Positions 8,470 through 16,386 of a stretch of DNA of 41,553 bases are shown here, piece by piece. The position numbers and the translations under genes were made by a program. The notes under the pieces are model-generated. The model did not search any database. It was given only the letters and a program-made list of their open reading frames with translations, and was not told where the DNA came from. This stretch comes from Puniceibacterium confluentis. GTDB lineage: Bacteria; Pseudomonadota; Alphaproteobacteria; Rhodobacterales; Rhodobacteraceae. Location: NCBI RefSeq assembly GCF_007923445.1, contig NZ_VOJI01000025.1:1-41553 (forward strand), in the 5' to 3' direction. Every line of letters starts with the position of its first letter. Position 1 is the stretch's first letter.

Positions 8470-10275
8470 ATGCCCAACAAGCACCAGTTGATCGAGGCTT
8501 TCAGCCCCCGTCGGCCCTGGTTCGCGCAGGTCAGCCGCGACACGGTGAAAGACGATTTGATCGCCGGGCTGACCAATGCCGCGATTGTCCTGCCGCAGGG
8601 CGTGGCCTTCGCCGTCATCGCCGGGCTGCCACCGGAATACGGGCTCTATACCGCGATGATTACCCCCGTGATCGCCGCGATCTGGGGGACATCGATGGTC
8701 ATGGTGTCCGGCCCGACGACGGCGATTTCCGCAGTCATGTTCGCGACGCTCGCCGAACTGGCGCCCCCCGGTACGCCGATCTATATCCAGTTCGCGCTGA
8801 CGCTGACGATCATCGCCGGGCTGTTCCAGTTGCTGGCTGGTGTGTTCCGGCTGGGAGGTCTGATCTCCTTCATCTCGCATTCCGTGATGGTCGGATTTAC
8901 GGCGGCCGCCGCGCTGTTAATCGGGGCATCTCAGCTTGGCGGCGCGCTCGGCATCGACGTTGAAAGCGGCGGCGGTGTGATCGAGCGCATTGCCAGGATT
9001 CTAGAGCATCGCGAAGGCTTTCAGCCGCTGGCCCTGCTCCTCGCGGCCTCCACTCTGGCGACCATCGTGATTACCCAGAAACTGAGCCGCAGGATCCCCG
9101 CCTATCTGGTGGCATTGTTGGTCGGCGTGGCGGTGGGCGAAATCCTGGGCGCCCGCGACGCGGGCATCGAGATGTTCGACAAGTTGCCCTCGCTTGTTCC
9201 GGCCTTTGGCGCCCCGTCGGTGGCCTTCTCGGATCTGCCCGCGCTTCTGCCCGGCGCGGCGTCGATCGGCTTTGTCGGGCTTCTGGAGGCGATCAGTATC
9301 GGGCGCGCCTTTGCCATGCGTCGGCGCGAGCGATACGACGCCAACCAGGAGATCATCGGTCAGGGCCTCTCGAACGTGGTCGCGGGGTTCTTTCAGGCCT
9401 ATGCCGGGTCCGGATCCTTTACCCGGTCGGCAATGAATGCCGAATCCGGGGCCAAGACGCCCCTGTCCGCGGTCTTCGCCGCCGGATGGCTGCTGGCTTT
9501 GCTGTTCGTTGTGGCCCCATTTGTCGACCATATCCCGAAGCCAGCCATGGCCGGGATCATCATTTACGTGGCGTGGCGGCTGATCAGTTTCCGCGAAATC
9601 CGCCACATCATCCGAAGCAGCCGAAGCGAGACGCTGATCCTGTTTCTGACCTTTCTCGCCGGCATCACCACGGAGCTTGAGAACGCGATTTTCGTCGGCG
9701 TCGTCACCTCGCTGGCCGTATTTCTTTACCGGAGTTCGCACCCGCACCTCGCCGTGCTTGCCCCGATCGAACGTCACGGGCGGCGGCAATTGCGTGGCGC
9801 CGTGTTCCACGATCTGAAGCCATGCCCGCAGGTGTGCATTCTCAGGTTGGATGGCCCGCTGTTTTTCGGCTCGGTCGACCATGTGGAGAGCGAATTTCGG
9901 CGGTTCGAGGCGATGTACCCGGGCCCGCGTTTCAAGATCCTCGTGCTGAAGGGGCTGGGCAAGATCGACTTGTCCGGGGTCGGCCTTCTGGTCGACGAAA
10001 TTGCCAAGGCCCGGAAAGCCGGCGGCGATTTTCATCTGGTCGTTCCGTTCAAGGAGACGGTGGACGCGCTGGAGCGGATGAACCTGTTCGAAGCCCTGGA
10101 GAAACGAAATCTCCACCCCAACAAGAGCGAAGCGATCCAGGCGGCGACGGAACAATTCGACGATGATGTATGTCGGAATTGCACGATCCGGGCGTTCGTC
10201 GAATGCGCTGGCAAGCCCGCGCCGCCGGGTATCGCGCCGCAGAAGGATGCACCGCAACGCGAAGGATCCTGGTGA
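8470..10275 (+). CDS. SulP (SLC26) family anion transporter with STAS domain, operon A
   Basis: This is a SulP-family membrane transporter, 601 residues, in a family that includes sulfate permeases and bicarbonate transporters. The membrane domain opens with DDLIAGLTNAAIVLPQGVAFAVIAGLPPEYGLYTA, the SulP signature, and continues to about residue 430. A STAS domain follows (about 440-560; LVLKGLGKIDLSGVGLLVDEI). An unusual cysteine tail closes the protein: C568, C571 and C579 in VCRNCTIRAFVEC, shared with the second SulP in this window. Because the upstream sulfatases release sulfate inside the cell, a role in exporting or exchanging sulfate fits the context, although most characterised SulP proteins import. 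The direction of transport cannot be seen. Confidence 0.9.
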   Translation: MPNKHQLIEAFSPRRPWFAQVSRDTVKDDLIAGLTNAAIVLPQGVAFAVIAGLPPEYGLYTAMITPVIAAIWGTSMVMVSGPTTAISAVMFATLAELAPPGTPIYIQFALTLTIIAGLFQLLAGVFRLGGLISFISHSVMVGFTAAAALLIGASQLGGALGIDVESGGGVIERIARILEHREGFQPLALLLAASTLATIVITQKLSRRIPAYLVALLVGVAVGEILGARDAGIEMFDKLPSLVPAFGAPSVAFSDLPALLPGAASIGFVGLLEAISIGRAFAMRRRERYDANQEIIGQGLSNVVAGFFQAYAGSGSFTRSAMNAESGAKTPLSAVFAAGWLLALLFVVAPFVDHIPKPAMAGIIIYVAWRLISFREIRHIIRSSRSETLILFLTFLAGITTELENAIFVGVVTSLAVFLYRSSHPHLAVLAPIERHGRRQLRGAVFHDLKPCPQVCILRLDGPLFFGSVDHVESEFRRFEAMYPGPRFKILVLKGLGKIDLSGVGLLVDEIAKARKAGGDFHLVVPFKETVDALERMNLFEALEKRNLHPNKSEAIQAATEQFDDDVCRNCTIRAFVECAGKPAPPGIAPQKDAPQREGSW

Positions 10276-10290
10276 GGGCGAGCCGTCTCG

Positions 10291-10307
10291 CTGGGTGGCC
10301 ACCCCAG
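10291..10307. terminator. Possible bidirectional terminator hairpin between convergent genes
   Basis: CTGGG-TGGCCAC-CCCAG forms a short GC stem and contains the palindrome GGGTGGCCACCC. It lies in the 61-base gap between the convergent SulP and FGE genes. There is no T-tract, so the call is weak. Confidence 0.3.
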
Positions 10308-10336
10308 GTCCACACTTGCGTCCGGGGACGGCCCGT

Positions 10337-11311
10337 TCAGGCGTCACCGGCGACGCGGAATCCGCTGTTGCCGGCCGAGCCGCTCGGGTCGTTGCGGGTC
10401 CTGGAGTGCACGTGATAGCGGTCGCAATAGCTGATATGGCAGAGGTATGACCCGCCCCTCTGAATGCGTTCCGTTCCGGTCTCGGGCCCGGTCGGATCGT
10501 GCACCGCAAGGCGTTTCGGATCGGGGCGCGGACCGTAGTAGTCCTGCACCCACTCCCAGACGTTGCCAGTCATGTCGTACAGGCCGTAGCCATTGGGCGG
10601 ATAGCTGCCCACCGGTGCGGTGCCAACCCAGCCGTCTTCTGCCGTGTTGATAGCTGGAAACTCGCCCTGCCATGTATTCATCGCGTGTACTCCGCCGGGC
10701 ATCATCTCGTTGCCCCACGGGAACTTCTTCCTGGCCAGCCCGCCACGTGCGGCAAACTCCCACTCCGCCTCCCTGGGCAAACGCAATCCGGCCCAGCGAC
10801 AATAGGCAAACGCGTCATACCAGGCGATCTGCACAACCGGATGGTCTGGCCGATCCTGCCAGTCGCTTCGCGGCCCTCCAGGAGCGCTCCAGCAAGCCCC
10901 ATCCACCCGCCGCCACCAGGGCGCGGGCCCGGCATAGTCGGGATACTTCGCCAGGTCGTCGAGAAACAGGTGAAAGACATAGCTCCATCCCTCCTGCTCG
11001 GCGACCGTGCGGTATCCGGTTGAATCGACGAAAGCGGCATATTCGACGTTGGTGACGGCGTGGGGCGCAATGCGAAACGGCGACACCCGGACGCGGCGGC
11101 GGGGGCTGTCGAGGTCGTCGGGAAAGCTGGACCGGCGTGCGCCCATGTCGAAGAAACCACCCTCGATCGACTCCAGCCGGTCGCGCAATGCGGAACGGAT
11201 ATCGGGCGGCGCCTCGGGGACCTCGCTCGCGGCGCCCTCGAACCTCGCGTCGAAGTCGTCCGCCTTGGGGTTGGAACCCGGTGCGCAACAGCTGGGCTTG
11301 TCATCGTGCAT
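10337..11311 (-). CDS. Formylglycine-generating enzyme (sulfatase-modifying factor, FGE)
   Basis: This enzyme oxidises the active-site cysteine of Cys-type sulfatases to formylglycine, using oxygen and copper. It is 324 residues from ATG 11311. The FGE-sulfatase fold runs from FFDMGARRSSFPDD to the end, with the family stretches AVTNVEYAAFVDSTGYRT, LRLPREAEWEFAARGG, FPWGN and MTGNVWEWVQDYY. The copper-binding cysteine pair is intact: C291 and C296 in RGGSYLCHISYC, which separates true FGE from the non-catalytic homologues. No signal peptide is present, matching the cytoplasmic sulfatases. It lies between the two sulfatase operons and may serve all three sulfatases. The N-terminal CC pair (residues 8-9) is not a known feature. 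A longer start at 11398 is possible but not conserved-looking. Confidence 0.93.
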   Translation of the reverse strand: MHDDKPSCCAPGSNPKADDFDARFEGAASEVPEAPPDIRSALRDRLESIEGGFFDMGARRSSFPDDLDSPRRRVRVSPFRIAPHAVTNVEYAAFVDSTGYRTVAEQEGWSYVFHLFLDDLAKYPDYAGPAPWWRRVDGACWSAPGGPRSDWQDRPDHPVVQIAWYDAFAYCRWAGLRLPREAEWEFAARGGLARKKFPWGNEMMPGGVHAMNTWQGEFPAINTAEDGWVGTAPVGSYPPNGYGLYDMTGNVWEWVQDYYGPRPDPKRLAVHDPTGPETGTERIQRGGSYLCHISYCDRYHVHSRTRNDPSGSAGNSGFRVAGDA

Positions 11312-11872
11312 ATTCGGGGACACTCTTTCTCTCAACCCTGTATCTGGCATCCTTGCTGCTCCCAAGAAAAGGGCCATCGCTTTCTGGTTAATGAGCAACC
11401 ATCTTAATCCGCTCGCGACTGATTGGCACCATGTTATTCGAGCAGAATTGCCGGAAAGTGTCTCGTCGTACCTTTAAGTTAGGTGGTCAGAGGGCAATGC
11501 AGCTGGCAGGGCAAATTCGCAGACAGAACACGAATGTGAGAGCGCGATCGGCCCACAGGAGACATTGGCCGCCAACTTGGGTGCCGCGGTGCGACATCAC
11601 CAGACCGGTCTTTCGCGGCATTACAAAAGCTAAGCTAACGCGAATACGCTCAATGAGGCGCGAAAGCGGGGCGTTGTCTAACCTGCACGCGCTTTTTTAC
11701 AGCGTCTTTGCCAAGGCCTTCCCTTTCGAGACGTTCGGAAAAACCCATCGATTTACGCGGTACAAAACCCGCTCGAAACGCTAACCGCCTCTTGGCCGAA
11801 AGCGAGCCTTTCGTTGCCTTCGTCTGAAATGACAACCCTCCTGGCTGCCAACCCGATAGCGGCCTGGGCCGT
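11312..11872. other. Gene-free gap between FGE and SulP (operon B)
   Basis: About 560 bases without a convincing gene. It appears less GC-rich than its flanks. Open frames of about 117 codons on each strand (11431-11784 and 11650-12003) have no recognisable motif and unusual composition, and I reject them. A small CGAAAG-CGAGC-CTTTCG hairpin (11797-11813) lies about 60 bases downstream of the SulP stop. The FGE promoter must be at its left end. Confidence 0.5.
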
Positions 11873-13627
11873 TCAAGCCGATGGTTCCGCGCCCGGTTTG
11901 TCAGCACATTCGTTGAAACACCGAATTTCGCAACCGGCGCAGATTGGGTCGGACGACCGGGCGACAGCCGGTCGGATGGCATCCGACTTGTGCGGATGCA
12001 CATTGTTTGGTCCCAGCTCGTCCAGACAGTGCAGCCGTTTGAGCACGTTCAGAACGCTCGGATTGGCGGCGATCAAGTGAAGGTCGTTGCCGTGCGCCCG
12101 CGCCCGACGCGCCTCGGATAGGATGAAGTCGGCACCGGAAAGGTCGATCTTGCCGACGCCCTTGAGGTTCAGGATGCAGGTCTTCAGGCCGTCCTTTTCT
12201 TCCATCCGGCGGAATTCGCGCTCCACATGTTCGATCGAAGCAAAGAACAGCGGTCCTTCGATGCGCACGAACCGGATTTGCGGGCATTGCGGCAGGTTGA
12301 AGGACTCGGCATTCATGAATACCCGGCGGCCGTTCACTTCTGTCGGCGCGCCAACCGCGACCAGCGGATGCGCGCTCTTGTTGAGAAAGATCGACAACGA
12401 GGCGACAACGCCGACGAGGATCGCGAAATCGAGCCCCGACAGGATGCCGGTCAGGAAGGTGGCGGCGAGGATGAAGGTCTCGGAACCGCTGGTCGCGACG
12501 ATGTGGCGGATCTCGGCGATGGTGATCAGCCGCCAGGCGACGTAGAGGATGATCGCCGCCATTGCGGGCACCGGCACGAACCGCACGAAAGGCGCAAGCA
12601 GCAGCAGCAGAACCACAAGGAACCCGGCGGCAAAGACTGCCGACAATGGCGAGGCCGCGCCGCTTTCCGCGTTCAGGCCGGAGCGAGTGAAGGAGCCGGA
12701 CCCCGCGTAGCAGTGAAAGAAGCTGCCGGCGAGGTTGGAGAGACCTTGCCCAACCATTTCCTGATTGCTGTCGTAGGTCTCGCCGCGCCGTATGGCGAAG
12801 GATTTGCCGATCGAGATTGCCTCGAGCAGACCGACGCACGCCACGGCGGCGGCAGCGGGCAGCAGCGCGCCGATGGTGCCTATCGACAGGTCCGGTGCCT
12901 CGAACGACGGCAACACCGCATCGAGTGGCGCGAACATCGCCACTTCGGCGTCAAGCAGGACGGCGGCGAGCGAGCCGGCCACCAGCGCGATGATGTAGCC
13001 CGGCAGGCGGCGGCTGATGCGGAAGGAGGCGATCAGGCTGGCGAGCGTCACCGCCGAGATGATCATCGCGTCGATGTTCAATGTTCCTGCTTCCGCCACG
13101 ATCCGCGACAGGCGATGCAGCACACCGCCCTCGCCGCCCGCGAGACCCAGCGCCGGACCGAGTTGCGACACCGCGATCAGGACCGACGCGGCGGCGGTGA
13201 AGCCGACGATGACCGAATGCGAGATGAAGGCGATCAGCCCGCCCAGCCCCGCCATCCCGGCCGCGAGTTGCAGCACGCCGACGAGGAAGGTCAGCACCAG
13301 CGCCAGCGCGATATAGGTCTCGCTGCCGGGCACGGCCAAGCCGCTCAGCGAGGCAAAAAGCACCGCAGAAATCGCCGTGGTCGGCCCCGAGACCATGACG
13401 CGCGACGACCCCCAGAGGGCGGCGACGATGGTCACGATGATCGCAGTGAACAGCCCGTACTCCGGCGGCAACCCGGCGATGATGGCAAAGGCCACGCCTT
13501 GCGGCAGCACGATGGTGGCGCCCGTCAACCCGGCAAGCGCGTCCGCTTTCCACGACGTTGGCGACTGGTCACGCAACCACGGCCTGACAGGTGACAGGCG
13601 TTTGAGGACCGTGCTGGTCCGGGCCAT
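11873..13627 (-). CDS. SulP (SLC26) family anion transporter with STAS domain, operon B
   Basis: This is the second SulP transporter, 584 residues, a clear paralogue of the one in operon A: WKADALAGLTGATIVLPQGVAFAIIAGLPPEYGLFTA at the start and GVGKIDLSGADFILSEARRA in the STAS domain (about 425-550). The same cysteine-rich tail is present, here with four Cys (C563, C566, C570, C574 in ICAGCEIRCFNEC). It starts 4 bases after the stop of the sulfatase/PMH-like gene, so the two are translationally linked. The tight pairing of a sulfatase with a SulP protein supports a role in handling the sulfate released in the cytoplasm, by efflux or exchange. That direction is inference. Confidence 0.9.
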   Translation of the reverse strand: MARTSTVLKRLSPVRPWLRDQSPTSWKADALAGLTGATIVLPQGVAFAIIAGLPPEYGLFTAIIVTIVAALWGSSRVMVSGPTTAISAVLFASLSGLAVPGSETYIALALVLTFLVGVLQLAAGMAGLGGLIAFISHSVIVGFTAAASVLIAVSQLGPALGLAGGEGGVLHRLSRIVAEAGTLNIDAMIISAVTLASLIASFRISRRLPGYIIALVAGSLAAVLLDAEVAMFAPLDAVLPSFEAPDLSIGTIGALLPAAAAVACVGLLEAISIGKSFAIRRGETYDSNQEMVGQGLSNLAGSFFHCYAGSGSFTRSGLNAESGAASPLSAVFAAGFLVVLLLLLAPFVRFVPVPAMAAIILYVAWRLITIAEIRHIVATSGSETFILAATFLTGILSGLDFAILVGVVASLSIFLNKSAHPLVAVGAPTEVNGRRVFMNAESFNLPQCPQIRFVRIEGPLFFASIEHVEREFRRMEEKDGLKTCILNLKGVGKIDLSGADFILSEARRARAHGNDLHLIAANPSVLNVLKRLHCLDELGPNNVHPHKSDAIRPAVARSSDPICAGCEIRCFNECADKPGAEPSA

Positions 13628-13631
13628 CGGG

Positions 13632-15275
13632 TCAGGGGGCCTTGTCGGATTTCGTGTCGCAGCCTGCTCTAGTCCCGAGAACCTCGCGCAACTCGGCCTC
13701 GTTGCGATAGCCGATCAGGATGCCGGCCTTGGCTTCCCCCAGGCTGGGATCGCGTGCGGCAATCCAGGCATCCGACCGGGTGGTGCGCTGCGATGTACGG
13801 CGCGCCCAGACAAACAACAGCTTTTCCATGCGGGCGCATTCCTCCGCATGTGCCGGATCGGCACCGAGGTCGGTCAGTTCGTCAGGGTCGTTTTGCAGAT
13901 CAAACAGCATCGGGCGGAACCCTTCGGCAAAGATGTACTTCCAGCGCCCATCGAACAGCATGGTCAGCTTGGCGTCTTTGACCTCCACACCCAGTCGCCG
14001 CCGGACGTCGCGCATGGAATAGTCGTATTCCGAGACCGCCACGTCACGCAGCTTGTCAGTCTGCCCGTGCATCAGCGGCAGCAGCGAATGCCCTTCGATG
14101 ATGTGTGGCACTGCCTCGCCGCCGAAATAGTCGAGGATCGTCGGCACGACGTCGATGGCCTCGACCAGCGCGGAGGATGTCTGCCCGCGGGTTGCATCGG
14201 CCTCTGCACGCGGGTCGACGACGATCAGCGGGATGCGGGCCGAGGCGTCGTGAAACAGTTCCTTCTCGCCCATCCAGTGATCGCCGAGGTAATCGCCGTG
14301 ATCGGACGTGAAGACGATCATCGTCTCCTCGGTCAGACCCTGCTCGTCAAGGAACGCCATCAACCGGCCCATCTGGTCGTCGATCTGCTTGATCAGCCCC
14401 ATATAGGCGGTCAGCACGCGGGTCCGGGTGCCATCGTCGCAGAAGGCGCGGCTCACGCGTTCCTCCATGAAGGCGCCATAGACGGGATGGGGGGTGTCGC
14501 GCTCCGCCTCGCTGCGCACCGGGTCGAGATGCGTCTCCGGGCCGTACATGTCGTGATAGGGCGCGGGCACGATATAGGGCCAGTGCGGCTTGATATAGCT
14601 CAGGTGCAGGCACCAGGGCGTGTCGCCGGCTTCGCGGATGAAGTCCATCGCACGGGAGGTGATATAGGGCGTCTCGCTTTCCTCATCGGCGGCGCGCGCG
14701 GGTTTGTCCGCGTTGTCCATGAACCAGCCGCTGAGAATGTTGCCGTCCACGTCCTCGGCGCTGTTGGCCACTGTCTCCCACGGGTTTTCATCGGGCCAGC
14801 CGCGGTTCTTCATGAACTGGTCATAAGCCGTGTTGCGCGGATAGCGTGGTCCGTCGGGGTGCAGCCCGTCCTCGCGCTCGTAGGGCTCGAAGCCGCATTC
14901 CGACACAAGCGCGCCGATCTTGCTGTCCGGTGACAGGCCCAGTCGCTTCATCCCCTCGACATCGGCGGTCATGTGGGTCTTGCCGCAAAGGGCCGTGCGC
15001 ACACCCAGCGTGCGCAGATGGTCGCCCAGGGTCATCTCTCCCACCTTGAGCGGGATGCCGTTCCAGGTGGAGCCGTGCGAGGCGACGTAGCGCCCGGTGT
15101 AGAAGGACATCCGCGATGGGCCACAGATCGGCGATTGCACATAGGCACGGTCAAACAGCACCCCGCGAGCCGCAAGGGCGTCGATATTCAGCGTATGCAG
15201 ATGCGGATGCCCGGTGCAGGACAGATAGTCCCAACGCAGCTGATCGCACATGATGAATAGAACGTTCTTGGTCAT
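13632..15275 (-). CDS. Cys-type sulfatase / phosphonate monoester hydrolase-like enzyme
   Basis: This is a formylglycine hydrolase, 547 residues. The FGly motif is C-G-P-S-R at residues 51-55 (MSFYTGRYVASHGS). Metal ligands are D11-Q12 and FTSDHGDYLGDHWMGEKELF. The C-terminal half (FHDASARIPLIV, ALVEAIDVVPTILDYFGG, GHSLLPL, YDYSMRDV, and a final R-x-E basic tail) reads more like rhizobial phosphonate monoester hydrolases than like the two operon A sulfatases. PMH enzymes are promiscuous and also hydrolyse aryl sulfates and phosphodiesters. No signal peptide is present. It follows the TAXI binding-protein gene after a strong hairpin and precedes SulP by 4 bases. The location with SulP and FGE favours a sulfate ester substrate over a phosphonate one. 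Confidence 0.88.
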   Translation of the reverse strand: MTKNVLFIMCDQLRWDYLSCTGHPHLHTLNIDALAARGVLFDRAYVQSPICGPSRMSFYTGRYVASHGSTWNGIPLKVGEMTLGDHLRTLGVRTALCGKTHMTADVEGMKRLGLSPDSKIGALVSECGFEPYEREDGLHPDGPRYPRNTAYDQFMKNRGWPDENPWETVANSAEDVDGNILSGWFMDNADKPARAADEESETPYITSRAMDFIREAGDTPWCLHLSYIKPHWPYIVPAPYHDMYGPETHLDPVRSEAERDTPHPVYGAFMEERVSRAFCDDGTRTRVLTAYMGLIKQIDDQMGRLMAFLDEQGLTEETMIVFTSDHGDYLGDHWMGEKELFHDASARIPLIVVDPRAEADATRGQTSSALVEAIDVVPTILDYFGGEAVPHIIEGHSLLPLMHGQTDKLRDVAVSEYDYSMRDVRRRLGVEVKDAKLTMLFDGRWKYIFAEGFRPMLFDLQNDPDELTDLGADPAHAEECARMEKLLFVWARRTSQRTTRSDAWIAARDPSLGEAKAGILIGYRNEAELREVLGTRAGCDTKSDKAP

Positions 15276-15300
15276 GACCGGGGCCCACCTGATAGTCGGA

Positions 15301-15320
15301 CCGGGGCGCTGCCGCCCCGG
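15301..15320 (-). other. Intercistronic hairpin after TAXI binding-protein gene
   Basis: CCGGGGCG-CTGC-CGCCCCGG is an 8-bp perfect stem with a 4-base loop, 12 bases beyond the stop of the TAXI gene and before the sulfatase gene. It mirrors the hairpin after tctC and probably lets binding-protein mRNA outlast the downstream part. Confidence 0.55.
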
Positions 15321-15332
15321 CCATTTGCCTGT

Positions 15333-16364
15333 TTACCCGCGTGCGACGTCGGGGATCGTGACGCCAAGCTCTTCGAGCGCGCGCAGCGCGCCGGGGTGCA
15401 GCGGCATGTTGAGATCCGCCACCGCGCCCTCCGGCGTGATCGCCTTGAGCCAGGGTGCGCCTTCACGCATTTCGGCCACGCCTTCGAAGAAGGTCTTGGT
15501 CATGTCGTAGATCATTTCCTCATCAGCGGTTTCGCTCGTGACGATGCCGACAGTGACGCGCAGGGTGGTCGTGTCCTCGTCGTTGACCTGGTTGTCGCCG
15601 TAGACTCCCGCTGGAAGCGTGCCGAGGCCGAAGCCGGGGCGGTTGGCCAGCGCCTTGACCGCGTCGGTCTCCAGCTGGTCGGCGGGAATGCCGAGGAAGC
15701 GGATCGGGTTGGTCACCGCGATCTGGGTCAGCACCGGGCTGGGCGCGTTGGTCGGGTTGCAATAGATGTCGAGGTTGCCGTCCTGGAAAGACGCCGCGGC
15801 GGCATCCCATCCCAGTTTCACTGCTTCGTAATCTTCGTCGGCCTTCAAGCCGGTGATAGCCTCGAACAGGCGCACCATCGTCGCATAGGCAGCACTGCCC
15901 GGAGGTCCAAGAAAGACCCGTTTGCCCTTGGCCTGATCCAGCGACGTGATGCCAGACGACTCGTAGACCGCGATGTGATAGACGCCCATCGGGAAGTTCA
16001 GCACGGTGCGAAGCTTCTTGGACAGTTTCGGCGCTTGGTCCATCTTCTCGAACATGGCACGCTGGTTCGCCATCAGCGCATGCAGCGCTGGCGAGGACAT
16101 GCAGAAGGCAGTCTTGCCCATCGCCACTTCCAACACGTGGCGGGTGGCAGCGCCGGTGGCGTTGATCTGGATCTCGTAGTCCGGCAGTTCGCGGTTAATG
16201 ATATTGGCAAAGGTGGTCATAACCAAATTCGGGCTGGTGCCCGGCCCCAGCGTCGACATGCGCAGCAATTCTTTGGCCAAAGCGGCGCGAGGCAGCATGG
16301 CCAGCGTCGTGGCGGCGGCGGTGCCGGCCAACAGGCTACGGCGATTGAGGGTGATGGTCTTCAT
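15333..16364 (-). CDS. TRAP transporter substrate-binding protein, TAXI family
   Basis: This is the periplasmic receptor of a TAXI-type TRAP transporter, 343 residues. A signal peptide of Tat type is likely: LNRRSLLAGTAAATTLAMLP with twin arginines at residues 8-9 and cleavage near ALA-KE. The mature part has the TAXI features LRMSTLGPGTSPN, INATGAATRHVLEVAMGKTAFCM, and KGKRVFLGPPGSAAYATMVRLFEA. The ribosome site GAGGAGAA precedes ATG 16364. It lies 22 bases downstream of the TRAP permease. TAXI systems generally carry organic acids; the shared operator with hmgA makes an aromatic acid or its sulfate ester an attractive candidate, but no ligand can be deduced from the sequence. Confidence 0.93.
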   Translation of the reverse strand: MKTITLNRRSLLAGTAAATTLAMLPRAALAKELLRMSTLGPGTSPNLVMTTFANIINRELPDYEIQINATGAATRHVLEVAMGKTAFCMSSPALHALMANQRAMFEKMDQAPKLSKKLRTVLNFPMGVYHIAVYESSGITSLDQAKGKRVFLGPPGSAAYATMVRLFEAITGLKADEDYEAVKLGWDAAAASFQDGNLDIYCNPTNAPSPVLTQIAVTNPIRFLGIPADQLETDAVKALANRPGFGLGTLPAGVYGDNQVNDEDTTTLRVTVGIVTSETADEEMIYDMTKTFFEGVAEMREGAPWLKAITPEGAVADLNMPLHPGALRALEELGVTIPDVARG

Positions 16365-16386
16365 GATTAGGTTCTCCTCATTGCTA

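Noticed and set aside
11431-12003. Two overlapping 117-codon open frames in the gap left of SulP operon B
   Set aside because: Neither has a recognisable domain or a convincing ribosome site, and the two contradict each other on opposite strands.
12227-13594. Plus-strand open frame of 455 codons opposite the SulP gene
   Set aside because: It has no motif and the skewed composition of an antisense frame; the minus-strand SulP protein is unmistakable.
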